This document shows positions 15,323 through 24,027 of a stretch of 64,000 bases of DNA, piece after piece. Source of the DNA: a virus. The stretch's first letter is position 1. Every line of letters begins with the position of its first letter. Position numbers and translations under genes: made by a program. Under the pieces are notes generated by a model. It was not told where the DNA came from, did no database searches, and worked only from the letters and a program-made list of their open reading frames with translations. Location: the IMG/VR virus record IMGVR_UViG_3300034117_001582, positions 227,868-291,867 of that record; one strand, 5' to 3'.

Positions 15323-16393
15323 TTAATCCCAATCACCATTTTTTATTGTTTCCATCATCCAAGAAATGATTGATAATAACTCTTCATTAGTTAGGTTGTT
15401 AATAGTTGTTATGTATTGGTCGTTTTGTTCAGTATGTCCGTATTCATCAATATCAAATTCCATTATCTCAACAGCAATTTGGTCGCTGTCTTGAACCATT
15501 ATATCGTCAACATATTTGTTATTACTTAATTGTATTTCATATCCACTAAGTATTCCACTATTATCTCCCCATTTATTACCATTTATTAAAACAAAATCCC
15601 TAATATATTGTTTTAATACTTCTTTAGGGTTATTCATGTTTTTTAACGCCGAACTAATTTGACGAATGTCTAACCCTGACATGTTTATAAAATCATATAA
15701 ACCATACTCATCTATAAGTTCCGTTAAAGATTGTTTTTTATTTTCTGATTCATTCATGGGTTTCCATTTGCAATTTGGTTTTGATATGGATCCAACATAT
15801 AAATTATCTATTGGCAAATAACCTTTAATAGCGTTTTTAACATCATTTCTTAAATTTTCTCCATGTCGCGCTCTTCCAACAAAACTAAAAAATAAATCAT
15901 TTAGTTCTTCCGACCCAAACACCAAATAAATCACATACATATCGTCTTCGAATGTTACTCTAATATCGCAAACACAATCTTCTTTTTTGAATGGTTCTAT
16001 AAGTTCTTTAATTATGTTAAGATACTTTGGTTGTTTTTCTTCGGATTCATTTATAACGTTTCCTTCACTATCGTATTTTAGTTTAATGGCATCCAAACGA
16101 AAATCTGCACTGTTATCTTGGTCATTGTGCCAATATGGAATAAGTTTAATACCTGTATATTCATAGATTTTACGTTGTATTTGTTCTGCAAAATAAGTCT
16201 CTTCATTACCAGCATATTCATCGTTATCAAAATAAACTCTTATCATTGGTTTATTTTCATATTTTTTAATATCAATAAAACTAACCTCATCAAAAAACTC
16301 ATGAATCATTCTTGTCACCAACTTAAGTTTTTTCTCTTCAGATTTGTCAACTGATTCCCTTAATATTTTTTTTATGGATTCTTGTAGGGTCAT
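15323..16393 (-). CDS. Class C leader protein, multidomain, unknown
   Basis: 356 residues. Leader MTLQESIKKILRES ends L-R-E at 11-13. The first ~75 residues after the leader (IHEFFDEVSFIDI...YTGIKLIPY) resemble the start of the 16846 and 16390 products, marking a shared domain. A second similar unit follows (ELIEPFKKEDCVCDIRV). The last third is helical. A NESENKKQ segment near residue 213 resembles a post-leader junction. No enzyme motif. Confidence 0.73.
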   Translation of the reverse strand: MTLQESIKKILRESVDKSEEKKLKLVTRMIHEFFDEVSFIDIKKYENKPMIRVYFDNDEYAGNEETYFAEQIQRKIYEYTGIKLIPYWHNDQDNSADFRLDAIKLKYDSEGNVINESEEKQPKYLNIIKELIEPFKKEDCVCDIRVTFEDDMYVIYLVFGSEELNDLFFSFVGRARHGENLRNDVKNAIKGYLPIDNLYVGSISKPNCKWKPMNESENKKQSLTELIDEYGLYDFINMSGLDIRQISSALKNMNNPKEVLKQYIRDFVLINGNKWGDNSGILSGYEIQLSNNKYVDDIMVQDSDQIAVEIMEFDIDEYGHTEQNDQYITTINNLTNEELLSIISWMMETIKNGDWD

Positions 16394-16845
16394 ATAAAAA
16401 TTATATTAGTGGCTTTACAACCAAACTTTTCATTTATTAACTCTAATAACTCAATTTTCCAATTACCTTTACGTCCCAAGTAGTTCTCAATTTCTTCAGC
16501 AAACTGTTCGTAAAATATTATAAAATTAAAATTTGGATTTTTAACATCAGGCATTTCATAACATACTTCAGGTAACTCACCCATTACTTCTTTAAAGTAT
16601 TTACCATTATCGTCATAGTTATTACCATCAACCAATTTGAATAAATAATCATCATAATTATTTTTTGGAAGAACAAACCCAACAGCATATGGGTCACAAC
16701 AAACACCCATTCCACAATTATATTGAGCCCAATCATAATAGATATCATCAAATCCATCAAACAACATATTAAGTAAATTGCTTAAAACGGGTTTAATATT
16801 GGTTTCTTCCCTTAATATTTTTCTTATGGATTCTTGTTGGTTCAT
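16390..16845 (-). CDS. Class C leader protein of unknown function
   Basis: 151 residues. Leader MNQQESIRKILREE ends L-R-E. The cargo starts NLLNMLFDGFDDIYYDW, related to the first domain of the 15323 and 16846 products, and has a CGMGVCCDP cysteine cluster. It overlaps the next gene's start by 4 bases and begins one base after the stop of the 16846 gene: a tight operon. Confidence 0.75.
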   Translation of the reverse strand: MNQQESIRKILREETNIKPVLSNLLNMLFDGFDDIYYDWAQYNCGMGVCCDPYAVGFVLPKNNYDDYLFKLVDGNNYDDNGKYFKEVMGELPEVCYEMPDVKNPNFNFIIFYEQFAEEIENYLGRKGNWKIELLELINEKFGCKATNIIFI

Positions 16846-18441
16846 CTATATATTATTTTTAACCATATTATAAAAGAACTCACTGATTTTATCAGGAGTT
16901 GTTATGTTCTGTTGTTTTAATTGTGACCGATAAAACCCTACCATCGCAATTATTTGTGACATAGGCGCGTTTTTATATAATGATGGAGGAATAAACCCTT
17001 TATCTAATAATCCTTGTTTTTGGAGTTGTTTAATCTTTTTTCCCGCAAACTCATCCGCAACTTCTTCAGTATGTTTCATTAGGTTTGCTGCCTCCTCAAC
17101 ACTTATATCACCAAGATAACACTCATACATTAAATCTTCACCATATTTTTTAAATTGGTACTGATGTGCAGTCTCGTGAAATATAATAAACAATAGATAT
17201 TCTAACCTTTGGTTTAACGCCATTTTATTTATTAACACACCATCATGTAAAGCAACTCCCATAGCCGGCATCTTGAAATTGGCAAATTCTATTTTTTTGC
17301 AGTTTGATTGTGAAATAAAATCTTTTACCTTTTCTATTAACTCATCAGACATTTCATGTCTTGATGTAATATCATCTATTAAGGTGTTAACACCATCAGT
17401 TTCTTCCTTTAATACTTTTCTTATGGATTCTTTTAGGTATATGTTTTTCTTTCCACAATCGTTAACTGTTTTGTAATACGTATCAACCGCCTCGTTTGTG
17501 TAATTATAAATTACCTGCCAAATCTCATCCAATATGTTATCATACATTTGTTTAATCCCTTGAGTTTGTGGAAAAAGTTTTGTTCCATGTCCACCAATAA
17601 ATGTTACGGTAACACTTACAAATTTAAATGTATTATTACCCAAAGTATTTCTTTCATTAGGTACCTTAACTTCAAACCCACATATTACGTGGTCATATTC
17701 AGGTAGTATTATATTATTTAATACATTCTCAATCATTTCTTTTTGTGACTCTTCTTTGGATTCTCTTATCATATCTCTGCCAGTACCTTCACGCATTAAT
17801 TCTATTGCTTCTGATGGTATGTTATCAAACGTAACTATATGTTTCTTAGATGATTCAAAATGTCTATCTTTATACCACTTAACATTAGGTATTAATTCTG
17901 TATTGATTGTCCATACATCGTCGTCATATGTAGAATCAAACCACGCTCGTTTATTTGTCGAGTTGGTTGCAAATATTGCAGGTATACATTTTTCACCATA
18001 TCCTGCGTATATTTTATAACATTCACCAGCAATTGCCTTTAACCCTTCATTTGATATTCTATCTCTAAACTTTGGATTGGATTTATGTATAACAATTTTG
18101 TTTGGTGTAATTTCTTTTCCTGCTGGGCTATAATTTTCATTAAGTTCTTCCTCATATCTTTCAGTATCTAAATAAAAATCAGGTTCCTTTTTTAATTCTG
18201 TTCGTTTCTTGTAGTCATACCAAGGAACAACATTTAAACCGGTAAACTTATTTATAGTATCACATATTTCTGAACTCTCTAACTCTTCCCATGCATCATA
18301 GTAAACCATAATCTCATTTCTTTTGGCGATGTATTCTAAATCTATAATATTATCAAACATGGTATATATAAAATTCTTAACTAACTCAAATTTATTAGTC
18401 TCCTCTTTTAATACTTTTTTTATGTTCTTTTTTATGTTCAT
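16846..18441 (-). CDS. Double-leader fusion: unknown domains plus HExxH metallopeptidase-like domain
   Basis: 531 residues. An N-terminal leader (MNIKKNIKKVLKEE) precedes a first cargo. Part of this (about 110-220: KIVIHKSNPKFRDRI, AIFATNS, DDDVWTINTEL) is reminiscent of ADP-ribosyltransferase or RNA 2'-phosphotransferase folds, which is uncertain. At residues 333-348 a second complete leader appears inside the protein (YLKESIRKVLKEET), followed by a metallopeptidase-like domain with FHETAHQ (HETAH 422-426) and acidic residues 449-460. If the protease cuts at both L-K-E sites, two cargos would be released. Confidence 0.8.
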   Translation of the reverse strand: MNIKKNIKKVLKEETNKFELVKNFIYTMFDNIIDLEYIAKRNEIMVYYDAWEELESSEICDTINKFTGLNVVPWYDYKKRTELKKEPDFYLDTERYEEELNENYSPAGKEITPNKIVIHKSNPKFRDRISNEGLKAIAGECYKIYAGYGEKCIPAIFATNSTNKRAWFDSTYDDDVWTINTELIPNVKWYKDRHFESSKKHIVTFDNIPSEAIELMREGTGRDMIRESKEESQKEMIENVLNNIILPEYDHVICGFEVKVPNERNTLGNNTFKFVSVTVTFIGGHGTKLFPQTQGIKQMYDNILDEIWQVIYNYTNEAVDTYYKTVNDCGKKNIYLKESIRKVLKEETDGVNTLIDDITSRHEMSDELIEKVKDFISQSNCKKIEFANFKMPAMGVALHDGVLINKMALNQRLEYLLFIIFHETAHQYQFKKYGEDLMYECYLGDISVEEAANLMKHTEEVADEFAGKKIKQLQKQGLLDKGFIPPSLYKNAPMSQIIAMVGFYRSQLKQQNITTPDKISEFFYNMVKNNI

Positions 18442-18442
18442 G

Positions 18443-18766
18443 TTACATTACTTGGGATAAAAACTTTTTAATTGTTCTAACCACTTTTTGTCTATATGGA
18501 TTGTTTTCATTTGAAAAATTATCAATTGGTTCTGTAACGTTATTATCTTCTAACATATTCAATATCAATCTTACTTGTCTTTTTTTATTATCAAAAGTTC
18601 CAATATTATAATAATCGTCATCTACTTTGAAATAAACTTTTTTAAATCTAATCTGGTCATCAATATTTATTTCTTCAACTTTATATCTTCGCATAAGAAA
18701 ATTCATAACTTTTTTGTCAATGTCCTCAGTTTCTTCTTTCAATATGTGTCTAATTAGTTTTCTCAT
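18443..18766 (-). CDS. Class D leader protein of unknown function
   Basis: 107 residues. The class D leader (MRKLIRHILKEE) ends L-K-E at 9-11. The cargo is compact alpha/beta, with a FKVDDDYYNIGTFDNKKRQ region and a helical C-terminus. First (3'-most) of six consecutive class D genes. Confidence 0.75.
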   Translation of the reverse strand: MRKLIRHILKEETEDIDKKVMNFLMRRYKVEEINIDDQIRFKKVYFKVDDDYYNIGTFDNKKRQVRLILNMLEDNNVTEPIDNFSNENNPYRQKVVRTIKKFLSQVM

Positions 18767-19209
18767 TAAATAAAAATATAATCATCAACTTTTAATCCTT
18801 TATATCCTGTCACAGATCCATACGTATAACTCTCTTCTAATTTTAATTCGTCAGGTATATATTCATACATCTCAAACACATATTCACCTAATTTTTGAGA
18901 CTCTATATAGGGGTCAAATTTACCTTCATAATCAAATGGAGTAAGGACATATGCTATTTGTTTGTTTTTAATATATTCAAGGTTATACATCCGTTTTTTT
19001 TCCAAACCATAAAATTCTTTTACCTTTTCATATTCAACAACTAAATCAATATAAATACTTGTCCTATATTCCTCATAGTCGTTATGTAATTGCCAACCAA
19101 CAACAAATGGAAACTCGTTCTTTAATCCGTTAACAACAATATCAATACCCTTATCTATTTGTTGTTTAGATACCTCTTCATTTAATATGTGTTTAATAAG
19201 TCCTCTCAT
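18766..19209 (-). CDS. Class D leader protein of unknown function
   Basis: 147 residues. Leader MRGLIKHILNEE ends L-N-E. The cargo has a GIDIVVNGLKNEFPF start similar in layout to other leader cargos with a first helix and a beta-sheet (WQLHNDYEEYRTSIYIDL). Its stop overlaps the ATG of the 18443 gene by one base. Confidence 0.75.
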   Translation of the reverse strand: MRGLIKHILNEEVSKQQIDKGIDIVVNGLKNEFPFVVGWQLHNDYEEYRTSIYIDLVVEYEKVKEFYGLEKKRMYNLEYIKNKQIAYVLTPFDYEGKFDPYIESQKLGEYVFEMYEYIPDELKLEESYTYGSVTGYKGLKVDDYIFI

Positions 19210-19211
19210 TA

Positions 19212-20273
19212 TTATGCTTTTAACGTTTCTACTATATCCTGAATGTCAGACAAATCATAACTACGACTTATGTTGTTTGGTCGTTGTGCAGTCTTTCCGT
19301 TTATTTCCCCCAACTGAACATAGGTTTGAGGCATCCTATGTTCATTACTATCCAATTTAACAACTTTTACTGAAGACTCATCATTAAAAGAATCATATAA
19401 AAAATCTTTAAATTTATGATTCTCATCTTCCGTTAATTTATTTTCATTATAAATAATATTAACTATTGGCCAACTATTAGACATCCACCTATTCCATCCG
19501 GCATCGATAGTTTTAAATGGTAAAACAATTGATGGTTCGTCCCCATCCGTTGTCCAAGATACCTCAACCAAACCTTTTTGGTTTTCAATTCTTTCAACCA
19601 TTTCGGGGTCGTCTTTGAATATTTTTTTTAAATTGTCTAATCCTCCAACCAATTTTGCAGCATAAAATAATCCATCCGTTTTTATTAGATTAATAATGTC
19701 CGAATTATTACTTTCATTTAAACTTTCAGATTCGCCATAAAGTTTGTCGTGTATTCTCTCTACATCTTCTATTGAAAAAGAGTCATCATAATCATGTATA
19801 TCGACATCATTACCGTTTATTTGTGTAACATCAAAATAAGTGGACTTCCCAAAATCAAATGATTTAGTTTTTAACTTTCCTACAGTGTTGTCATTTTGAA
19901 TTACCGAAATAATGGTTATCAGTTTGTTTTTTTCCACCGAAGTTAATTTACTGTCATCATAAATAAGATTTAATTCAGGCCAAGAATGTGTGCCCCATAT
20001 ATTTTTTCCAATACCTATTATTTCATATTTAATTGGAAATACAACAAATTTATCACTTTTAAATTTCCCATCGTAATACATTTCAAAATCAACAACACCT
20101 GTTAATTCATCTAATATTTCAGAAACTTCGAGGTCATCTTTGAATATACTTTTAAGATTATCCAGTCCACCAACCATTTCAGCAGCATCAAAGATATTAT
20201 TATCTTCGATAAATTGTTTCAGCTCTTGTTGGAGTCTATTTTCTTTTAATATGTGTTTAATAAGTTCTCTCAT
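19212..20273 (-). CDS. Class D leader protein with internal duplication
   Basis: 353 residues. Leader MRELIKHILKEN ends L-K-E. Two similar units of about 170 residues follow, each beginning with A-A-x-x-V-G-G-L-D-N-L-K-x-I-F-K-D-D and containing W-x-x-x-S/H-WP-x-x-N-x-I-Y-x-x-x-K-L-T. Between them (near residue 187) is a short SLNES segment like a processing site. Function unknown. Confidence 0.75.
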   Translation of the reverse strand: MRELIKHILKENRLQQELKQFIEDNNIFDAAEMVGGLDNLKSIFKDDLEVSEILDELTGVVDFEMYYDGKFKSDKFVVFPIKYEIIGIGKNIWGTHSWPELNLIYDDSKLTSVEKNKLITIISVIQNDNTVGKLKTKSFDFGKSTYFDVTQINGNDVDIHDYDDSFSIEDVERIHDKLYGESESLNESNNSDIINLIKTDGLFYAAKLVGGLDNLKKIFKDDPEMVERIENQKGLVEVSWTTDGDEPSIVLPFKTIDAGWNRWMSNSWPIVNIIYNENKLTEDENHKFKDFLYDSFNDESSVKVVKLDSNEHRMPQTYVQLGEINGKTAQRPNNISRSYDLSDIQDIVETLKA

Positions 20274-20275
20274 TA

Positions 20276-20926
20276 CTATCTACTTCCTCTTACTCTATCT
20301 ATTTCGACCTCACGAAGTTTATCTACATATAATTTATCAATATAACCAGGAGTTTCTTTTTCTTTTTTAATTAAATCGTTTGCTTTCCATAAAGTATTTT
20401 TGACAATAAAATCAATCATTTCATCATTTGTAACTCCTTCAGGTTTTGAAACAGGAGGAACGCAAATTTGAGTTTTTTCTGGATGTACAGAAAATTCATC
20501 TATTGTTATATCATTTCTTCCCATTTTATTTTGGATTGTTTCTAAAAATGTGTCTTCAAACCAGTCTTGAATAACATATTTTAAATAGTTTTTTCTTACG
20601 GGAATGTCTGAATTTAATTCATCAAATATATCTTTAGGCATTTGTAATTCACCACTTTCAAAATCTCTTTCTTCCGTTTTTCTTTTATCATCAAAAACAT
20701 TTTCATCATCATGGAAGAATAATATAACACTCATTATTTCTTTTCCGTCGTTACACCATTCAAAATCATGTCTTGTTTCCCAAGATTTGTCATGATACAT
20801 TTGTGCGCCATCAACATAGTCGTTTAACCACCTATAGATAAGTTTATCCACACTTGGTGTTGGCTTTGAGTATTTCTTATTAACCTCTTCTTTTAATATA
20901 TGTCTAATTAAATTTCTATTCTCCAT
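20276..20926 (-). CDS. Class D leader protein of unknown function
   Basis: 216 residues from the ATG at 20926, which begins the leader (MENRNLIRHILKEE). Upstream in-frame starts would extend it into the preceding gene. The cargo is acidic, with the motifs ICVPPVSKPEGV and WCNDGKEIMSVILFFHDDE. No family recognised. It overlaps the 20916 gene's stop by 11 bases. Confidence 0.73.
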   Translation of the reverse strand: MENRNLIRHILKEEVNKKYSKPTPSVDKLIYRWLNDYVDGAQMYHDKSWETRHDFEWCNDGKEIMSVILFFHDDENVFDDKRKTEERDFESGELQMPKDIFDELNSDIPVRKNYLKYVIQDWFEDTFLETIQNKMGRNDITIDEFSVHPEKTQICVPPVSKPEGVTNDEMIDFIVKNTLWKANDLIKKEKETPGYIDKLYVDKLREVEIDRVRGSR

Positions 20927-21347
20927 CATCATATTCTTCTTGTACAAATTGGTATTTCATATTCATTGAATAGTCACCTCCCGCACTCCATTCACAACCA
21001 ATAAACCAAAACATCAAGTTATTATGTTTACCTTTCTTTTCCCCAAAAGACCCATTACTTGTAAATGAATAATTAAGTAAAATTTTATTCAATTCTTTAT
21101 CGACTGTTTTTAGTTGGTCGGTAAACGAAAAAAGGTCAGGGTCTTCACACCAAGATGTTATTAATAATTCACCCTCAATTTCGTTACTTCTGCTAATATA
21201 ATTAATATTCGCAGTTTCTATATTTGTTATTAAACTTGAATCTACATTACTTTGTAATATCCACGCAATTTTTTGAGCAGATCTAATAAACTTTTCTTTA
21301 AGATCTGAAGTATCTTCTTTTAATACTTTTCTAATTATTTCTTTCAT
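20916..21347 (-). CDS. Class D leader protein of unknown function
   Basis: 143 residues. Leader MKEIIRKVLKED ends L-K-E. The cargo is a small alpha/beta domain with WFIGCEWSAGGDYSMNMKYQ near the C-terminus. Both ends overlap neighbouring genes, so it is translated within the class D operon. Confidence 0.75.
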   Translation of the reverse strand: MKEIIRKVLKEDTSDLKEKFIRSAQKIAWILQSNVDSSLITNIETANINYISRSNEIEGELLITSWCEDPDLFSFTDQLKTVDKELNKILLNYSFTSNGSFGEKKGKHNNLMFWFIGCEWSAGGDYSMNMKYQFVQEEYDDGE

Positions 21348-21988
21348 TTTACTGGCTTACCGTATTTGTAGAATTTCTGTTGTATGTTTATTGTGCCCTT
21401 ACATCCACCTGTCTTCTTAGTCCCATTATCATTAAAACATTTAGGTATGGTTTTATTAAAATAATAAACCATTTTAGGCTCCCCTGAATTGCCTGAGTGC
21501 ATGGATTGTAATTGTCCATTAACCGCAGACTCACCTCCACCAGCACTTCCTCTACTATCGAATTGCTCGTAAGTATATCCATCAGTACTAGGACCAATAG
21601 TAACTTCCCAATTTACCGTTAAAGTATTTGGGTCAATAAACACATACATGTCTTTAATATCAACGGCCTTAACATTTTTATTTTTAAATTTATAATCTTT
21701 AATACCATTTTGTACTATCGTATTAATTCTACCACCAAACCCATCGGACCGTCTTCTGTGAAATGAATGTAATGCGTCGTAAACTCCTGATTTACCAGCA
21801 GCACTATAACTTCCTTTTATTACTTCATCTGATGAAAATCCTTTTGATGGGTCTAACCATAGTGAACCTTTAAGGTCTTTAGTCGGGTCAGGTTTAATAT
21901 TAGCCCCTTTTTTCTTTTCGTTATCCTCTAATATATTAGGATTTAAACCAACATATTCTTTTAATACTTTTCTAATTAAATCTTTCAT
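21344..21988 (-). CDS. Class D leader protein of unknown function
   Basis: 214 residues. Leader MKDLIRKVLKEY ends L-K-E. The cargo contains SFHRRRSDGFGGRIN, a VTIGPSTDGYTYEQFDSRG segment with a Gly/Ser-rich loop, and a cysteine-containing C-terminus (KTGGCKGTINIQQKF). It could be a small beta-rich enzyme; no family recognised. First gene of the class D operon, with a late-type motif upstream. Confidence 0.73.
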   Translation of the reverse strand: MKDLIRKVLKEYVGLNPNILEDNEKKKGANIKPDPTKDLKGSLWLDPSKGFSSDEVIKGSYSAAGKSGVYDALHSFHRRRSDGFGGRINTIVQNGIKDYKFKNKNVKAVDIKDMYVFIDPNTLTVNWEVTIGPSTDGYTYEQFDSRGSAGGGESAVNGQLQSMHSGNSGEPKMVYYFNKTIPKCFNDNGTKKTGGCKGTINIQQKFYKYGKPVK

Positions 21989-22011
21989 AGTTATAAATAT
22001 CGCTTAATTAT

Positions 22012-22042
22012 TTTGCGTCATCAATAGTTTATCGTATCTTTA
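22012..22042 (+). promoter_or_regulatory. Host-type promoter
   Basis: TTTG (22012-22015), 19-base spacer, TATCTTTA (22035-22042), on the plus strand 5 bases before the ATG of the 22047-22319 gene. Confidence 0.55.
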
Positions 22043-22046
22043 TGTT

Positions 22047-22319
22047 ATGAAAAAATTCTTAGCATATTACTTTATCTATCGAACCACTAAGGACCCTATG
22101 ACAGCGGCCAAAATATATCAAATGATATATCATCCAGAGAAAACAACAAATATGCAAATATTTGAATACGTAAAACCATCTGTGGTTGAAACACCAAGAG
22201 TCTCTGATAAAAAACAAGAGATAATTGCGTCATTAAACTACCTTAAAAATAAATCAATTAAGTCTAAACAAGATAAAGAATCTATCTATAGTTTGGAGAT
22301 GGTATTAAAGAATATGTGA
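22047..22319 (+). CDS. Small basic hypothetical protein
   Basis: 90 residues on the plus strand, with an N-terminal hydrophobic/aromatic helix (KKFLAYYFIYRTTKDPMTAAKI) and a charged helical C-terminus. No leader. Its own host-type promoter suggests early expression, unlike the surrounding minus-strand leader genes. It converges with the 22326 gene 6 bases away. Confidence 0.65.
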   Translation: MKKFLAYYFIYRTTKDPMTAAKIYQMIYHPEKTTNMQIFEYVKPSVVETPRVSDKKQEIIASLNYLKNKSIKSKQDKESIYSLEMVLKNM

Positions 22320-22325
22320 CGAGTA

Positions 22326-23093
22326 TTATAATTTCATATCTTTAATAAACTTATTGTGCGAATCCTTATACGATTTTTTACTTTCGTCATTCATATTTTT
22401 AGTGTATTGCCAATTCCAATAAAGTTTATCATTAGGTTTAAACCCATAATATTCATGACTTTCTTTTTGTGTTTCAGTAACGTTTTCACCATTCCAGTTT
22501 TGACCAACACAAATAAACCCCGATTCAATATCTTTGATTAAATTAGATTCACCTAGCGTTGAGTGTCGGTTTTGAATCCATGTAAGTCTTTCCATTAAGT
22601 TTTGGTAATACATATTTGCCTGTCCCCATCTTATTGATGAAAAGAATAACACAGCGTCCGATTCAAATAATTCTCTACTAACTTTCCATAGTTCGTCTGA
22701 TGGTTCATTAATGTTTACCCAACATCTGTGGTTACCTGTAGGGTTCTTTTTCTTATCTTTAAGTGTTGCCTTTAGTAATCCACAAGAGTTTCCATCTTTT
22801 CTTGATACATTACCTTCACAAGGTAATATTTTGAGTTCAGTAATATCTATGAACGTTGCTTTGTCACCTAACTCTTCTTGTATGTGTAAAGCCAATAACC
22901 TTGATTTTGGAATATCTATATTCTTTGGGTCAAACTGATACCTATTTGAACAAGACAATAAAAGAACTTTGTCTTTCTTTTTTAAAATATCGATGGTTTG
23001 TTTTAGTTTTTTATATCCGTCACTTTGAACCATCTCTTCAGACAACATTAATTGTCTAAGTCTATTTAATTCTTCTTGTAAAATAGTTTTCAT
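22326..23093 (-). CDS. Class E leader plus flavodoxin-fold NAD(P)H-dependent reductase-like protein
   Basis: 255 residues from the ATG at 23093. The leader MKTILQEELNRLRQLMLSEE ends L-S-E. A flavodoxin-like fold follows: VLLLSCSNR (phosphate loop), SRLLALHIQEEL, a CEGN block with Cys, AVLFFSSIRWGQ (FMN edge) and a terminal helix. This pattern fits NADPH-dependent FMN reductase or iron-sulfur flavoproteins. Why a phage would carry it behind a capsid-type leader is unclear. Confidence 0.75.
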   Translation of the reverse strand: MKTILQEELNRLRQLMLSEEMVQSDGYKKLKQTIDILKKKDKVLLLSCSNRYQFDPKNIDIPKSRLLALHIQEELGDKATFIDITELKILPCEGNVSRKDGNSCGLLKATLKDKKKNPTGNHRCWVNINEPSDELWKVSRELFESDAVLFFSSIRWGQANMYYQNLMERLTWIQNRHSTLGESNLIKDIESGFICVGQNWNGENVTETQKESHEYYGFKPNDKLYWNWQYTKNMNDESKKSYKDSHNKFIKDMKL

Positions 23094-23176
23094 AATAATA
23101 AATATCACCTATTTTATTTATGAGGTAAAGAGCGTTTTGATATCATTACAATATGAGAAAATTATAATATAAAATA

Positions 23177-23199
23177 AAAAAAGGGAGACTTTCTCCCCC
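23177..23199 (-). terminator. Intrinsic terminator
   Basis: Stem of 6 bp (GGGAGA/TCTCCC, 23183-23188 with 23192-23197, 3-base loop) with seven U on the minus-strand 3' side. It lies just after the stop of the 23208-23936 gene. Confidence 0.75.
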
Positions 23200-23207
23200 C
23201 CTTTGTC

Positions 23208-23936
23208 TTAGAACATTTTCAGAAGTAAGTCCCCGTTTCCTTCCCACATTTTGATTTGTCGTTTAGGAACCCAAAACTCCATTTCACCAATTTCTTCAAC
23301 TCTTTTGAGGTATTCGTTACGGAAACGCTCAGTTTCTGAACTGTTAGTGATGTATTCAACACCCATGTGACCAGCACAAGTCTTACCCATTTTAGTCAAC
23401 ATAGAGAACTCATCAGTCAAAGTTCTACCACAACATACACAAACATCACCACGTTTGATTGTCATTTTACCTACCAATTTTACAGCTTTAGGTGAAATGG
23501 CCAACACTTTAGTGAGGTCCAAAAGTGTTGGGTTGAATTTAAGTCCATAAGTTTCTTTCATCTTTTGACCAATGCTACGTCCTACGATAATAGTGTCACC
23601 GTCCAAAACAAGATTCATTTTACGAGTCGCATTTTTAGTCTCCTCTTTTTGGATTTGACCCAATGCTGCCGATACTTGTTTATCAGACAATTTACCAAAC
23701 TTCTCAAGTTTAGATTTGATATCGTTAACGAAGTCGTTTGGACCATCGTATGATTGAATTTTTTTCATGCCGTCAGACAATTCAACTTGTTTTGCTTCGA
23801 CAACAACTGATAAGATTTTTTCTACAGCGGCTACTTGTTTTGGTGTTAGTGTGCCGTATTTTTTGATTACATCATTCATCTTAATAACGAAAGTGTTAGA
23901 TCCTTGGTAGTTTTGTACTTGAGTGATAGTGGACAT
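23208..23936 (-). CDS. Zinc-ribbon-containing hypothetical protein
   Basis: 242 residues. Two similar helical segments in the first 95 residues (LTPKQVAAVEKIL and LSDKQVSAALGQI, each preceded by F-V-x-x-x) form a duplicated small domain. The C-terminal half has a CVCCGRTLTDEFS knuckle and TCAGHMGVEY, together a Cys/His zinc site. Similar proteins occur in phages. Better codon and GC balance than the leader genes. Its own host-type promoter. Confidence 0.75.
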   Translation of the reverse strand: MSTITQVQNYQGSNTFVIKMNDVIKKYGTLTPKQVAAVEKILSVVVEAKQVELSDGMKKIQSYDGPNDFVNDIKSKLEKFGKLSDKQVSAALGQIQKEETKNATRKMNLVLDGDTIIVGRSIGQKMKETYGLKFNPTLLDLTKVLAISPKAVKLVGKMTIKRGDVCVCCGRTLTDEFSMLTKMGKTCAGHMGVEYITNSSETERFRNEYLKRVEEIGEMEFWVPKRQIKMWEGNGDLLLKMF

Positions 23937-23962
23937 AGATATGTGTTTTATTGATTACCTTA

Positions 23963-23992
23963 CAAAGATAGTAATAAAACGGTAATTGCAAA
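23963..23992 (-). promoter_or_regulatory. Host-type promoter
   Basis: On the minus strand TTTG (23989-23992), 18-base spacer, TATCTTTG (23963-23970), 26 bases before the ATG of the 23208-23936 gene. Confidence 0.65.
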
Positions 23993-24016
23993 AAAAATCC
24001 CCACTTTTTTGTGAGG
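23990..24016 (-). terminator. Intrinsic terminator
   Basis: CCTCAC (24011-24016) pairs with GTGGGG (23999-24004), followed by seven U on the minus strand. It ends the 24028-24780 transcript and overlaps the -33 box of the next promoter. Confidence 0.65.
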
Positions 24017-24027
24017 ATTTTAATTTT

